A stretch of DNA of 64,000 nt from Cacajao melanocephalus (GCA_963573385.1 CAUYLG010018046.1:1-64000), one strand, 5' to 3'. Numbered from the stretch's first letter, positions 39,656 through 53,097 are shown. Program-made: numbers and translations. The notes: generated from the sequence alone by a model not told the origin.

Positions 39656-39863
39656 CAGTGCTGTCCAACAGAACTTTCCACGATGATGGAAATGTTCTAT
39701 CTCAGCTTTGCTCACTATAATAGCCATTAACTACAAGTGGCAATTAAGCTATTAATATGTGGCCAGTGTGACTGAGGTCCTGAATTTTAATTTAACTTAA
39801 CTTTAGTTAATTTATATTTAAATAACTGCATATGGCTAATGACTACCGTATTGGACAGCACAG
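39656..39863. mobile_element. MER3-like hAT DNA transposon
   Basis: About 208 bp with terminal inverted repeats cagtgctgtcca ... tggacagcacag. The interior 'aactttccacgatgatggaaatgttctat' type block is typical of MER3. Non-autonomous. Confidence 0.82.
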
Positions 39864-40027
39864 GGTTAGAAACTGGTTCATTGCACATAACAGAAAACCT
39901 GCAGAAATCCAGTGGCCTGCCCAAGATGAAAGTTTATTTCTCTTTTACAGAGAAGAAGTTCGGAGGTAGATATTTCAAGGCTAGAATGGAGCTCAAAGGC
40001 ACAATAAAGAATCCAAACTTCTGTCTT

Positions 40028-40148
40028 TTTTTTTTTTTTAAGAGATGGGGCCTTGCTCTGTTGCCCAAGCTAGTCTCAAACTCAAGTGATCCTCCTGCCT
40101 CAGCCTTCTGAGTAGCTGGGACTATAGGTGTGCGTCACCACACCTGGC
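40028..40148 (-). mobile_element. Alu fragment, antisense
   Basis: Poly-T head, 'gagatggggccttgctctgt' to 'gtgcgtcaccacacctggct'; one monomer only. 40149-41918 holds no gene I can support. Confidence 0.85.
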
Positions 40149-41790
40149 TTCTGTCATTGGTAAGGTCAATTCATGGCCCAAAAGGGCTCCTAGAGCTCTG
40201 GCCGTTATAGCTGAATTACAGGCTGGAACAGGAGAGGCAGTCAGGAACTGCAGCTTTTCATCACAGGGGTTCTTCTTCGTCTCTGGGAAATCATCTCTTC
40301 TTATTTCTTTGATTAATGATTTTTTTTTCCATTTCTTTTTGTCTCTTTTCATGACTTATGTTAGTCAAACGTGGGTCCATCTTTATGCATCTTCCATGTC
40401 TCTGAGTCTTTCTCTTCTTACCTTCTTCCTCTTGTCTTTTTGTTAGGCATTCTGAAAGACTTCTTCAACTTTGTCTTCCCCCCAACCTCCTCTATTGAAT
40501 TTTAATTTGCTAATTATATTTTTAATTTCTGTGATTTTCTGTTTGTCCTTCCCTTGCCATCTTTTTATATCAAGCTGTTTTTGCATTCATAGACTCATAT
40601 GTTGTCCATTTTTTCTGAAGACTCTAATTAGATTTTTAAAAACCCTGTCATCTGACTTGAATTATTTATTTCCTCCAAAGTCAACTGCCCTGTTTATGGC
40701 ACTCCTTCCCACGGGTTAGCCTCATTTACCTAAGCTGCTGGTGAACCTAGATTGCCCACGAAGGAGTGGGTTTGGTTGATTTAGCACTTGGATGGGTCCA
40801 TGCAGCTCTCCTGGATAAACAGCTGCTTGTCCAGCTCTCTGAGGGGTGTGTGGAGCCTGTCCAGTGGCAGAGGTTACATGAAGTGTGTCTAGCTGGGAAC
40901 AGGCTAATAGAATAGGCACACTCCTGCCTCTTGGAGCTAAAATGAGAGAGAATTTACTCTGGGGATTTGCTCTTCATGCTGGGAATGCAGCTCCCCCAAG
41001 GCATCCTCCTAGGTGAGTGGAGTATTATTTTGGATTTGCTCTGAGGGCACCGGGGGCAAGGCAGTGTGGAGTGATGGTGCCACAGTTCTGCAGGTACTTC
41101 TGTGGATCCCCTCAGTTGTTCCATTTCCTTCCATCCTGGCTCTCAACTGCTGACCCTGATGGCTCCCTCCCTGGTTCTCTCTTGTGCGCCTTGGGCTGGG
41201 GCTTCTTTTAGTCTGTTTTTCTGTCAATCCACCACACTCGCCCTCTAGCTTCTAAAATTCGTCATAAGTTTAGTCCTCTGTTGTCTCCCCTTCTGTTCTC
41301 AGAGCTTTTATGAATTAATTCCCCTTTTATGCGTACTTTTTACTGCCATTTCTGTGGATTTTCAGGATTTTCAGAAAGGAGTGGAGGTAGAGATGTAATC
41401 TGCAATGAGGACGGAGGAATCCCTTCAGTACATTTTTAGGAGGTGGTTGGGGCTAGCAAGATCCATCTTCTGGGCAAAGCAGAAAGGCAGGAGACCTCCC
41501 AGGACCCAGCTCTAAGCTGGCTCTACTTACAAGCACGGCCATTCCTGGGACGGGAGCCTTTGCCAATGTCAACAAGAGGCAGCAGTCTTGCCTCACACTG
41601 GCTCCTTGATCAGTCTTTCTCTTGTCCTGGACTGTAACTAGAGAGAGTAAAGCAATCAGTCGCAAATGGAGATCATAACCCAGAACGGAGAACACACGCA
41701 GGCAGTGCAACATCTCAGAGTCTCTGTCAGAAGATGTCCACTCATCTGCTCAGCGCAGTGGTGCCTTTAATGATCAAACTCCTTTTTTTG

Positions 41791-41805
41791 CCAGCAGGTG
41801 GTGGT
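41791..41805 (+). promoter_or_regulatory. Weak CTCF-like motif
   Basis: ccagcaggtggtggt fits the CTCF core except for T where the invariant C of GGC is expected, so binding is doubtful. Confidence 0.25.
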
Positions 41806-41918
41806 AAACTTGCCTCAAAATTTTTGTTCTGTCTTCCACTAACTGTCTGACCAGCCAGTTAATGATTTCAAACAACCCAAGGTGAGAATTCTTCTCAAGA
41901 CCTCAAAACTGCTCAAGT

Positions 41919-42183
41919 CTGGGTGCAATGGCTCACTCCTATAATCCTGGCACCCTGAGAGGCAGAGGCTGGCAGATCGCTTGAGGCCAGGAGTTCCAGA
42001 CCAGACTGGGCAACTGAGGGACCCTCATCTCTACAAAAAAATAAAATAATTACAGGACAAGGTGGCATGCGCCTGTAGTCTCATGTACTTGGGAGGCTGA
42101 GGTGGGAGGATCACTTGAGCCCAAGAAGTCGAGGCTGCTCCAGCTTGGGTGATAGAACAAGACCCTGTCCTGAAAAAAAAAGA
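41919..42183 (+). mobile_element. Alu, sense, old
   Basis: 'tctgggtgcaatggctcact' to an A-rich tail. AluJ-like 'gaggccaggagttccagacc' block. Confidence 0.93.
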
Positions 42184-42192
42184 AGCTATTCA

Positions 42193-42584
<392 letters not shown>

Positions 42585-42832
42585 TAGATAAATATTACTA
42601 TTCCTAATGCATCCCTAAGGAGACTGATGCTGATAGAGATTCAGAAACTTGTCTAAGTTTCTACTCCTAATTTGTAGTTGTCTTTTAATTCAAATTTAGG
42701 GGTTTCAGAAGTTGCCCCATTTCTTTGTTGAGTCCTTGGATTTCTATGGTTTCTTTGGATTCCTGCTGCTCTCTGCATGGGCCCGGTTTGATTCCTTCAG
42801 CAAGACTCTGACTGCATACCCTTCCATCCCCC

Positions 42833-42835
<3 letters not shown>

Positions 42836-42871
<36 letters not shown>
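42836..42871 (+). repeat. (TG)n microsatellite
   Basis: About 18 uninterrupted TG units followed by degenerate TG/CA, a likely length-variable site. 42896-44480 holds no gene I can support. Confidence 0.95.
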
Positions 42872-42875
<4 letters not shown>

Positions 42876-44480
42876 ATGTTTGTGTGCACATGTGTATGTA
42901 GGGCAGAGTAGAGATGGGGATGAGAGGTGACAGGCAGCTGAGGTTCCAGATAAGAGTGACTGGTAAGAGCAGGTGTCAGGGGTGGCTATAAAAATTCTGG
43001 TCTAGACCCAGATTCCTCCAGAAGCTGATAGTGTGGCTCCCTCATGGCTAACTGTTCAGGATTGCTAAGTTAGATGGCATGGCCTCAAAACAGCGGTTCC
43101 TCCTCAGCACATGTGGGGGGTGGTGGTGCTGTGCTTACTCCAACCTCTTCTTCTGGGGTTGCCTCCCCAGCCCCTCTCCACCAGACACGAGTGATAGGAG
43201 GAAGGTCCCGCATGCAACCCACAGGCAGGGGCTGCAGTTGGAGGCACTGTGGCTCAGGAGTTCTCTTTCCACGCCTTTCCTTGATGGCTTGGGTGCAACA
43301 CTCCTTATGGATGGTTAGAATATCGTGAAACTATCCTCAGTATTTTTTTGGAGTTTCTGCATTAATGCCGCTTTTTGGGGATGACACTATCTTCCAGGGT
43401 GCCAATGTTCATTTATTTATTCATTGAGCAATTTTGAGTACTGATATTAGGAGCATTGCAGGAAGAAAGGTGCAGTTTCTTCCCCAAAAAGGTCCATGCC
43501 TGTGTTAAACTGGAGCAAAGAAGTGGAATTGGAAGAGTTATTTGTTATCTAAATAAATGATTTGAAGAAACAGTTCACTGCATTTGATGCAAATGATTTC
43601 TAAGCATATGAAAAGATGCATGATATTTCTTTTTGTTTTTGTTTTTCTTCAAGTTTCTGGTGAATTTAATCCCATGCCAAGCATGTACCCATGCCATTTC
43701 TTATAGAAAAATGCACTTCCAGATTACTTTTTGATACCATTTTCACCTATCAGAAGTCAACAATCCAAAGGTTTGTTAACACACTGCTGATGAGGATGTC
43801 GGGAGCCTGGCCCACTTCTCTGTTGCTGGGAGAAGTGTAAGTTGGTACAATCACTAAAATGCAAAATACGGCAACATCTGAAACCATAGGAAAAATCAAT
43901 GCACATGCCCTTGGCCCTAGCATTTCACTTCTGGGAATTCATCTTACAAATGTAGTAGCACAAAGGAGAAATTACATATGTAAATGGTCGTTCATACAGC
44001 ACAGAGTGTAACAGCAAAATTTTGGAAGCAATCCAAATATTCATCCTGTGTTTTCTGACCCCTCTGTGAATGTCAGCTTAATTAATCCGTATGAATGTGG
44101 AGTCAGGTTTGGGAACACAGGCTCCTTCCACTTCATTTAGCCTTAGGTTAACAAGTAGCAAATGAGCGGATGTCTCACTGATTTCTCACGCTGCTATACT
44201 TCTGAGAAAACACAGATTCTGAGATTAGGACTGAAATCACTGTCAGATATTTGTAACTGTATGTTTTGGCATTTAGTACTTGCAAATCTAACACCTGCCT
44301 GAAAACCATGAATAGAGCTCTAATTACTGAGCCTATATTGGCTTATTTCTTCTAAGTATTGGCTTTTTCTGCCCGTTGGCTTAATAGACATCCAAATTCC
44401 TCTGTGAGTAGGAGTAACCCAGGTAAAGGTGAGGAGAGACCCCCAGCAGGGGAAAGAGTGGGTGCAGAGGTCTAGAGCAG

Positions 44481-44964
44481 CAGTACCCAACCTTCTGGGA
44501 ACCAAGAACCTGTTTTGCGGAAGACAATTTTTCTATGGACAGGTCTGGGGCTGGGAGGTGGGTTGGTTTTGGGATGATTCAACCGCATTACATTCATTGT
44601 GCACTTTATTTCTATTATTATTACATCATAATATGTAATGAAATAATTATACAACTCACCGTAATGTAGAATCAGTGGAAGCCCTGAGCTTGTTTTCCTG
44701 CAACTAGATGATCCTATCTGGGGGTGATGGGAGACAGTGACAGATCATCAGGCATTTGATTCTCATAAGGAGCACATAACCTAGATCCCTCACATGTGCA
44801 GTTCACAGTAGGGTTCATGCTTCTATGAGAATCTAATGTTGAGGAGGTTGATCTGACAGGAGGCGGGGCTCAGGGGTCATGTTGGCTTGCCTGCTGCTCA
44901 CCTCCTGCTGTGCGGCTTGGTTCCTAAGTGGTCTGGTCTGTGGCTCAGGGTTTGGTGACTCCTG
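44481..44964. mobile_element. MER1-like hAT-Charlie DNA transposon
   Basis: Begins cagtacccaacc and ends with the inverse-like gggtttggtgactcctg. The interior ('gcggaagacaatttttctatgg', 'gatagacagtgacagatcat'-type blocks, 'gcttgcctgctgctcacctcc') fits the ~500-bp MER1 group. Name tentative. No transposase. Confidence 0.65.
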
Positions 44965-46659
44965 GTCAGGAGGGACTACACATGGCCAGAGCAGAAGTCC
45001 CCACAAAGTGAGCACCTGGCTCATGGGTGTACAAGATGAATCCCTGGAGTTCCAGAAGGAAATATCATCTAAAAAGCTATGCTTTACTGATTTAAAAACA
45101 AAATGAGCAATAAGATGAGTATATAATTGGTAAACACATACTCAAAATATATGATTGGTAAAAATACACAGAAAATTATCTGCCGATAGAGGTTCATGAC
45201 AGAAGAGTTTGGACACCAGAAGAAAGAATGCGGAGATGAAAGGAGAGTCCGTGGGGCTGAAACGGAGCCAGATGGGTAACAGATACACAACCTCCGTTTG
45301 AAAGAGGTTTTATTTCCTCCTAAGGGTAATAGGAGGTTTTTAAGGGGTTTTTGGCCAGGAAGTGAGTAGCCGCACAAGATTCTATATTGGAATCCTTTCT
45401 GGCTCTGGGGTGGCTGTGAGAGTTCAGCCGGAGTCAGGAGGCATCCAGAGGGTGTTTTGGTTCCTTGGGCAAGAGGGATGCTGGTCTAGGTGGCTGTGAA
45501 GGGGGCAGAGACTGGAGGTGTCCAGTCTAGGGGTATAATGTGAAAAGTAAGAAGCAGAAAGAATCAAGACAGCCTGATTTCTGACTAGAGCAGCAGGCAG
45601 GGCGTCTCCAGAGATGGGGAACTTTCTGTGTAGATAGACGGGGAACTTTCTGTGTAGATATCAGACAGGCAGTTGTGCAAGAGAGAAGCGAGCAGCGTGG
45701 GCAGTGCCCGCAGCCACAGCGTGAGGCTGCACATGGAGCAAATGCAGGGCGAGGGCGACGGCTGGATCTGTGGAAGCCTGCAGATTCCCTGCCCTGGACT
45801 CTGTCTTGCCCTTCCCGTGCCTGGCATCTCCCCAGGGAGCCATGGAAGCAGTGCCCCTGGGGTCCGCCCTCCAGTCCTGCTCTCCGTGAGAACTCAGCGC
45901 AGGACTGTGGACGCGGGCGGGCACTGTGCTTTGACTGCCCCTCACCTCAGTGTCCTCTTTCTCTCACATTCTTAAGAACACACAGTTCCTCCTACTCCTT
46001 CAACCCCAAAGAGAAACCCTCGTGAATATCCGTAACAAAAACATCACGTTCCCGGAACTCCCTGGCCCCGCTCTTCCCAGGAACGCTCTCTGCCTGTGCA
46101 CTCTGCTCTGAGTGGGAAATACAGGCGCTTCCCACCTTCCCACAGCTGCTACGAGGGGCCTGGGCCTCAAGGGCAGAAGGCTGCGTCATCCCATTCACAA
46201 CAGCAGCAACACCTTTCCACTGAGGCCTGTCTGTGTTTGGGGCTGTTCTCTGCCTCATACAACAAAGTGTGGGGAGGTGGAGATTGTCTTTAGGAAGACA
46301 AAGTTCTTCCTAGAAGAAAAAAACCTCTCACACAGTTGGCTTTGGCATTTTCCAGGAATAGGAGGGCAGGGCTTGAGGCCGGTTGAGTCTGGGTTTTCTG
46401 TTGAGGCTGAGAGAGAAGGCAGGGATTATAACCAGAAAGTTCAGAGTGGGATGCAGCTTCCCCCAGAACTCATGCCGTTAACTCACTCTGGGCTTCACGA
46501 CAGCTGTCGAAGTGGATTCCTTCATAATAAGGAATATATAGTTCCCCCGACAAATTAAATTTTTATCACTTTTCCTCACCTCATTTTGTAGGTAGAACTG
46601 TGGGGCAGTAGAACACATTATGAGCCCTGGAGCAGGAGACCTGGGTTCTTGCAATTCTT
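44965..46659. other. Intergenic, unassigned
   Basis: Mixed sequence with a GC-richer stretch at 45.7-46.3 kb. Frames of up to 148 codons (46112-46558) show no domain or conserved signature. A MIR relic may start near 46600. Confidence 0.45.
45616..45661 (+). repeat. 24-bp tandem duplication
   Basis: Unit beginning ggggaactttctgtgtag occurs at 45616-45639 and 45640-45661, the second copy identical over 21-22 bases. Confidence 0.92.
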
Positions 46660-46949
46660 TTTTTTTTTTTTGAGACAGAGTCTCACCCTGCCCAGTCTGG
46701 AGTGCAGTGGCGTGATCTCAGCTCACTGCAATCTCCATTCCCGGGTTCAAGCAATTCTCCTGCCTCAGCCCCCCAAGTAGCTAGGATTTACAGGTGTGTA
46801 CCACCATGCCTGGCTAATTTTTGTATTTTTGGTAAAGATGGGGTTTCACCATGTTGGCCAGGCTGGTCTCAAACTCCTTACCTCGGGTGATCTGCTCTCC
46901 TCAGCCTCCCAAAGTGCTGGGTTTACAGGTGTGAACCACCATGTCTGGC
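46660..46949 (-). mobile_element. Alu, antisense, with 10-bp TSD
   Basis: Antisense Alu. tgcaattctt at 46650-46659 and 46950-46959. The flanks look like one MIR split by the insertion. Confidence 0.96.
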
Positions 46950-46959
46950 TGCAATTCTT

Positions 46960-48026
46960 ACCATATTAAGTAACTGCATCTGCTTTGGAAATTCCCTCAT
47001 TTCAGCTGCACTTGGTATAAAGGGGAGGGTTCGACCAGGCCTGTGGTTTTCAAACTTGAGGTGGAGTCCTGAGAGCTCCAGGGGCCAGGGATGTGCCAAA
47101 GAACTGGGCAGGAGGAGTCTGGACTCATCAACTCTGTCTGCTGAATGGTCAGTTTCACTCAGAGCATCTGAGAGCCAGCTGGTCTGTAGATTGTTGAGCT
47201 TCCTCCAGTCCTGAAAGCCATGATCGATCTTTTTCTAATTTTGTTAAGTACAATTATCATGATTTTCAAAATGAGACACAGAGAAAGAGAGAGATCTAAA
47301 ATAATTTGACGGTGACAAGAGAAGCCAGCCATGTCTTCTGATTCAGGCTACAGGTTCACAGATCCCTCATATTTGGCTCCATTGCAGAGCCTGTGTACAT
47401 AAAAAGGCAACAGGCTCTTCAAAATGGTAAGAAAAAGGGCAAGAAAGGCTCCTCCTGACAGTGCTCTAGCCTCCAGACTCAGGTTTACCTGGCAAGAATT
47501 ACACAGCCTCTCCCACACCACGTGCATGGACAGAACAGTACCCAAGGCAGCAGAACCGGAGGGGCAGGGGCACCCATGGCATGGCTGGCGAGGCACCAGC
47601 CTTCCCCCGCAGTGAGAGGAATGGCCAGGGCTTTGGTACACGCCAAGGACATGAAGGACGCCGCCAGGGAAAGGCAGTTTACAGGAGGCACCACTCCTGT
47701 GGGTGTCCAGGTTTCTCTGCCTTACACTCCACCCTTCAGAGTAGAAAGGACCAATGTGCTCCCACCAACCAAAGGAATGCTGAAGACACATTGCATGGTT
47801 TTCTAGGGCAGCACCCCAAAACCAAGCAAAAGTCTGCTGTCATAGAAAAAATACCCTCACTTTTGTATCCCTGGCACCAGGCTCAAGCCAACTAGACTGA
47901 TAACTACAGAGCACCCAGGTGGGTGAGCGAGGTGACTAATTGAGAATGTGTTCAATTCTGACTTTTTTTTTAACTGAAGAGAACAGCTGGAAGGCACAAT
48001 TTTAGAAGCAGGTAATTTTTATTTTT
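46960..48026. other. Intergenic, unassigned
   Basis: Overlapping frames near 47348-47895 (up to 147 codons) have no recognisable domain. A MER5-like start (tgtggttttcaaacttgag) at about 47041 is possible. Confidence 0.45.
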
Positions 48027-48325
48027 ATTTAATTTATTTTTTTGAGACGGAGTCTCCTTCTGTTGCCCAGGCTGGAGTGCTGTGGTGCAGTCTCAGCTCA
48101 CTGCAATCTCCACCTCCCGGGTTCATGCGGTTCCCTGCCTCAGCCTCCCAAGTATCTGGGATTACAGGTGACTGCCACCACGCCCGGCTAATTTTTTGTA
48201 TTTTTAGTACAGACAGCGTTTCACCATGTTGGCCAAGCTGGTCTTGACCTCCTGACCTCGTGATCCGCCCGCCTTGGCCTCCCAAAGTGCTGGGATTACA
48301 GGCATGAGCCGCTGTGCCTGGCCTT
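48027..48325 (-). mobile_element. Alu, antisense
   Basis: 'ttttgagacggagtctcctt' to 'gagccgctgtgcctggcc'. Confidence 0.96.
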
Positions 48326-48416
48326 TTTATTTTATTCCTTTTGGTTAAAATGATCTGAACTGAACCTCAAGTGGTCTAATAATATCGTCTAATTAAGTTC
48401 ATTTGAGAAAAGCATC

Positions 48417-48464
48417 ACTTATTCCTCTCTTCACAGAAATACTTATTCCTCTCTTCACAGAAAT
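48417..48464 (+). repeat. Perfect 24-bp tandem duplication
   Basis: Two identical 24-mers beginning acttattcctctcttcac at 48417-48440 and 48441-48464. 48465-49587 is otherwise unassigned. Confidence 0.95.
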
Positions 48465-49587
48465 ACTCTGGATGTGGTGAAGCTAAATTTGAGGCCTCTG
48501 GAGGGACCTATGTATTATTTCAGTAACTTAGTGTTTGTATGCGTATGGATCTAAGCGAACATACCTAAAAGAGGACTGATTGTATAAAACTGTAGAATAG
48601 TCCAAATAAAATGGACCTGTTCAAGTATTGTGTAAAAATATACCCATCTTATCCATTCTAATGAATCTAGCATGTTCAGACACTTGTGCCTTCTTCATTC
48701 ATTCTTTCAACACTTTTAATATTTAGTATTCATATAACAGAAATGACACATTACAAGTCATATTCAGATACACTTCTGGTAAGATTCTGTGGCTGCTCAT
48801 CAGCCCCTCCTCATCAGCATGTTGGTGAAAATCTTGTCCAAGAAGATCTGGGATTCCATAGCTCTGATCCTACCTCACCTTATTCTTGTGCCATGGTTCT
48901 GATCCAGCCAGACATCTCATCATGGGACCCATCAAACGAGCCACTCCCCTCTTCACAGCTGACACATTATGCACAGAGATTGTGTATCCTTTCTGTTTGC
49001 AACTGTTCAAAGTACAGGCTTTAAAATTCAGAGACCTCTACCTCCACTGTACAGATTTCTATTTTTACTCTTCATGTTATTTCCTATCTTTTTTGGCTAA
49101 ATAACAATTTTGTTGCTAAGATGCTAATGATACATTCCCTTTTGAAGCAAATAAACTCTGCCCAGTGTTCCTACCAAGTGCCCTCCTTCTTTGAAAGTCT
49201 GAAACCTATGACCGTATAGTATTTTGTGGGTTTAGTGGTTTCTTACCAAGTACCTCAAAGGGAAAGTAAGGTGGCATGGATAATTCGAAAGAGTAAATGT
49301 CTCTATTTGACTTTGGAATATTGTTTTATTCCAACAATATCCTAGTTGCTCCTTAATTAGTCTTGGGCCAAGGCTGATAGTGAACTACTTTTCATCCCTT
49401 AAGCAAATAGACCCTTTTGTCTTCTCTGCGCTGCGTATTCAGATTCAGTTAGCTTTCGTCTCTGGGTGCGGATAAATTGAAATTCTGCAAATGACATTTT
49501 CTTCAGGCAGAAATGCCAAAAAAGGTAGAATTAAATCTTTCTGACCATGGAAATACTTAATTCTATCTTTTTTTTTTGCATCGAGAT

Positions 49588-49690
49588 CAACATGGCAAAA
49601 CCCCATTTCTACAAAAAGTACAAAAATAGCTGGACATGGTGTCATATCTGTAATCCCAGCTACCTGGGAGGCTGAAGTGGGACCAATTCA
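49588..49690 (+). mobile_element. Alu middle fragment, sense, preceded by a T-run
   Basis: 'gatcaacatggcaaaacccc' to 'gaggctgaagtggga' in sense orientation, with a 12-base T-run on its left and no A-tail. A rearranged copy. Confidence 0.8.
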
Positions 49691-49828
49691 TGTTGACTTC
49701 TTTTTAAAAAATCCTTGTATTAATTAAGAATTTCAAATTTACACAGTTTGGAGTCAGCCAAACTGATATAGATACTACCGAGCTTTATCAGGTTGTAACA
49801 TTTGTCTACATCTAGTTCATTTTTTATT

Positions 49829-50098
49829 TTTTATTTTTGAGACAGTCTTGCTTTGTCACCCAGGGTGGAGTGCAGTGGGGTGATTATGGCTCACTGCCAC
49901 CTCCACCTCCCTGGCTCAAGCAATCTCCCTTCTCAGCCTCCCAAACAGCTGGGACTACAGGTGTGACACTATGTCAAGCTAATTTTTGTATTTTTTGGTA
50001 GAAATGGGGTTTTGCCATGTTGCCCAGGCTGGTCTCAAACTCCTGGGCTCAAGCAATCAGCCTGACCTGGCCTCCCAAAGTGCTGGGTTACAGGCGAA
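49829..50098 (-). mobile_element. Alu, antisense
   Basis: 'tttttgagacagtcttgcttt' to 'aaagtgctgggttacaggc', with small deletions. Confidence 0.93.
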
Positions 50099-50686
50099 AA
50101 CAACCACAAGTTGCCTCCTGATGGCATATAAAAAATTATAGATGAATATTAATTTTATTTAATGCTTTTCCAGCATCTATCAGCTGATCATTTTTCTCCT
50201 TTAATTTGTTAATGTGATATATTCTGTTAATAGATTTTTAAATATTAAGCTGTCTTTGCAAATTATAAATAAAGGTTGATTTGTATTATATAAACTATGG
50301 CCAGAGTTACAAATCTATGTTGTTTGGCCAAATACTTATTCTGAATTATATTTTTATATATTTAAAATTATTTATACTGATATAATATATATTTTATAAA
50401 TGACCTTTAATGAATTTCAAGAGAAATGGGAACAGCAGCCAAGAAGTTAAAACTTGAGATATATGATTTCCCTAAATATGCCTTTTGAAATAGAGGAAGA
50501 AGAAAGTCTTCATGTACTACTTACATGGGTACTGCTTTACCTGTATTTAGTGAGCAAGGTCTCATCTACTTTGTGCAGATCCGTATTTGCTACACATGCC
50601 ACAGTTTGTAGCTAGAGCCTTTTATACTCAAGGGTGCTGATCTCCTGTGGACATTATCATTGACCATTAAAGAAGTGGCAAACAGG

Positions 50687-50993
50687 GGCTAGGTGCAGTA
50701 GCTCACTCCTGTAATCCTAGCACTTTGGGAGGCTGAGGCAGGCAGATCACCTGAGGTCAGGAGTTCGAGACCAGCCTGGCCAACATGGTGAAACCCCCAT
50801 CTCTACGAAAAATACAAAAAATTAGCCGGGTGTGGTGGTGCATGCCTGTAGTCCCTGCTACTCAGGAGGCTAAGGCAGGAGAACTGCTTGAACCTGGCAG
50901 GCGGAGGTTGCAGTGAGCCAAGATTGCGCCATTGCACTCCAGGCTGGGTGACAGTACAAGACTCCATCTCAAAAAAAAAAAAAAAAAAAAAGG
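50687..50993 (+). mobile_element. Alu, sense, long A-tail
   Basis: Sense AluS-like element with about 20 A's. Flanks caaacagggg-side 'gtggcaaaca' and 'gtagcaaaca' suggest a slightly decayed TSD. 50099-50686 and 50994-51829 are AT-rich and unassigned. Confidence 0.96.
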
Positions 50994-51829
50994 TAGCAAA
51001 CAACCATAACTGTTATATATTTTGCTAGTATGTGCTGAGTATTTAATATCTAAATATTATTTGTGAAGAATTACAGAGAAAATAATCTAGTTATTCCTGT
51101 TTGCAAACCCATATCGATACTCCTTTATTGATGCATATAGTGTGCTGTATAACTGAAAAATTTGATAGTTTGTTAGTAAGTCGTGAATAGCCTCTTGATA
51201 TGCATATATCCTCATACAGTAAAAGTTCATCTTCCTTCACATTCCCTAGTATGTCAACATGAGACTTTGATTATGTTCCCCAGAATTCTGCCAAGATAGG
51301 GAGATCAGGGAGCAGGAGAACACCACAAAAGATTAAGAGTCACCTCTGCAACAGCAGGCGTCTTCTCTTTTTGTTTGCATTATTAATGTATTTACCTAAT
51401 TTAACTCATTAAGGAAATGTTATATTGGTAAAAGTTAACACCACATTTTGAGGTAACACAGTCTAAGAGCTTACAAGCTATTAATGTGCTTCATTTTATT
51501 TATCCCTAATTTATCCCTTTCAATTTTCTAGAGGTTTCAGCTGTGTGGGAATTCTTGAACAAGGATGTGATGTTCTATAGCCTTTAGTGGTGGCCCCTCC
51601 TAGCCCCTGCTGAAGCGTGCTAAAACTCTTTCCTTTGTTTCTTGTGGCAGTCTACCTCTTTGATGACATTCAATCAAAGAGAGTTGGGACTCATAAAAAA
51701 CTGTCCTCATACCAATAAAGCTAAAGTGTTGACCAAATAACTTGATGGAATATATCTAGAAGGAAGCAAGAACTCCCTTTTAGAGATAGGGACAAAACCC
51801 AGAAAAGCACTGCTATGTGAGGTGATGCA

Positions 51830-52055
51830 GTCATCAGAATTCAAGTCACTGGGTTCAAATCCAGCTCCGTGCCTACAATTTTTATGGCCTTGGGCAAGAC
51901 AAGATGTTTAACTTTGATAAGATCCCATAATCCCCCCAGTTACTCAGGGGTACTTATATTACCTCCCTTCTAGTGCTGTTGTGAGAGATGAATGAGACAA
52001 CTTTCAGCACCAAGCTGGGAACGTGGAGAGTGCTTAATAAATGTCAATATCAATT
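51830..52055 (+). repeat. MIR, sense
   Basis: 'gggttcaaatccagctccgtgcc', 'ggccttgggcaagaca' and 'gtgcttaataaatgtcaa' give the full MIR order. Confidence 0.82.
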
Positions 52056-52067
52056 GTTATTATTATT

Positions 52068-52405
52068 AGTCTTTGTTTGGGTTGCTGTAATAAAATGCCA
52101 TAGATCGAGTGGCTTACAAACAACAGAAATTTATGTATCACAGTTCTGGAGGCGGGGAAGTCCAAGATCAAGGTGCTGCCAGCTTGATGTCTGGTGGAGA
52201 CTGCTTCCTGGTGCCTTCTTGCTGTGTCCTCACAGGGTGGGAAAGGAGAGGGGTCTCTCTTGAGCCTCTTTTATTAAGAGCACTAATCCCATTCATGAGG
52301 GCTCCACCCTCATGACCTAATCAGCTGTCAAAGGCCTCACCTCTTAACACCATCAGCTTAGGGCTTATGATTTCAATATGTGAATCTGGGAGGACCACTG
52401 CTTAT
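52068..52405 (-). mobile_element. MaLR LTR (MST/MLT1-type), antisense
   Basis: 'ttacaaacaacagaaatttat', 'cccattcatgagggctccac' and 'tcatgacctaatcagctgtc' are hallmark blocks of MST/MLT1 LTRs in reverse. 52406-52813 is unassigned. Confidence 0.82.
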
Positions 52406-52813
52406 TCACTTGCCACTGGCAGATGACAAGTGAGCAGAGCCATTGGACTACAGTGGGCTAGTGATTCCACCAACGTACACGTTAGCTGTGCCTCAATAAG
52501 TGACATAGTGAGGACTTGATAAGGTAATGCATTGAAAGCACTTGGCATAAAATCTAACACATATGTTGACTAGTAAATAATCAACAGATGACAGTGTAGT
52601 TACATGTTGTTATTATTTCTAACATTTCAGACAGTTAAACAGGGATCTGCGAGATTAAAACAATAATCGCTAATCTCAAATGTGACCAAATTTATTGCAA
52701 AAGCTCTTCTGAAAGGATCGTAAAAACATTTGAAACAAAGCCTTAAGTTGTTATACTTCTGTTATGCTTCTAAAAGACCATTCCCTCCACCAGATAATTA
52801 TAAACACAATTTT

Positions 52814-53097
52814 TTTTTTGAGATGGAGTCTTGCTCTGTTTCCCTGGCTGGAGTGCTGTGGCATGATCTCAGTTCACTGCAACCTCTGCCTCCTGGGTTC
52901 AAGCAATTCTTCTGCCCAACCTCCCAAGTAGCTGGGACTACAGGTGTGTGCCACCACGCCCAGCTAATTTTTGTATTTTTAGTAGAGATGAGGTTTCACC
53001 ATATTGGCCAGACTGGTGTTGAACTCCTGATCTCATGATCCGCCCATCTCGGTCTCCCAAAGTGCTGGGATTACAGGCATGAGCCACTGTGCCCAGC
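52814..53097 (-). mobile_element. Alu, antisense, with 9-bp TSD
   Basis: cacaatttt at 52805-52813 and 53098-53106 around an antisense Alu. 53107-53677 is unassigned. Confidence 0.95.

Noticed and set aside
41791..41805. CTCF-like motif as a strong third site
   Set aside because: The invariant C in GGC is T, so it is kept only as a weak feature.
46112..46558. 148-codon plus-strand frame
   Set aside because: No recognisable domain, other frames are equally open locally, and no splice or promoter evidence.
47348..47791. 147-codon minus-strand frame overlapping several plus frames
   Set aside because: No family signature; overlapping open frames on both strands suggest composition rather than a gene.
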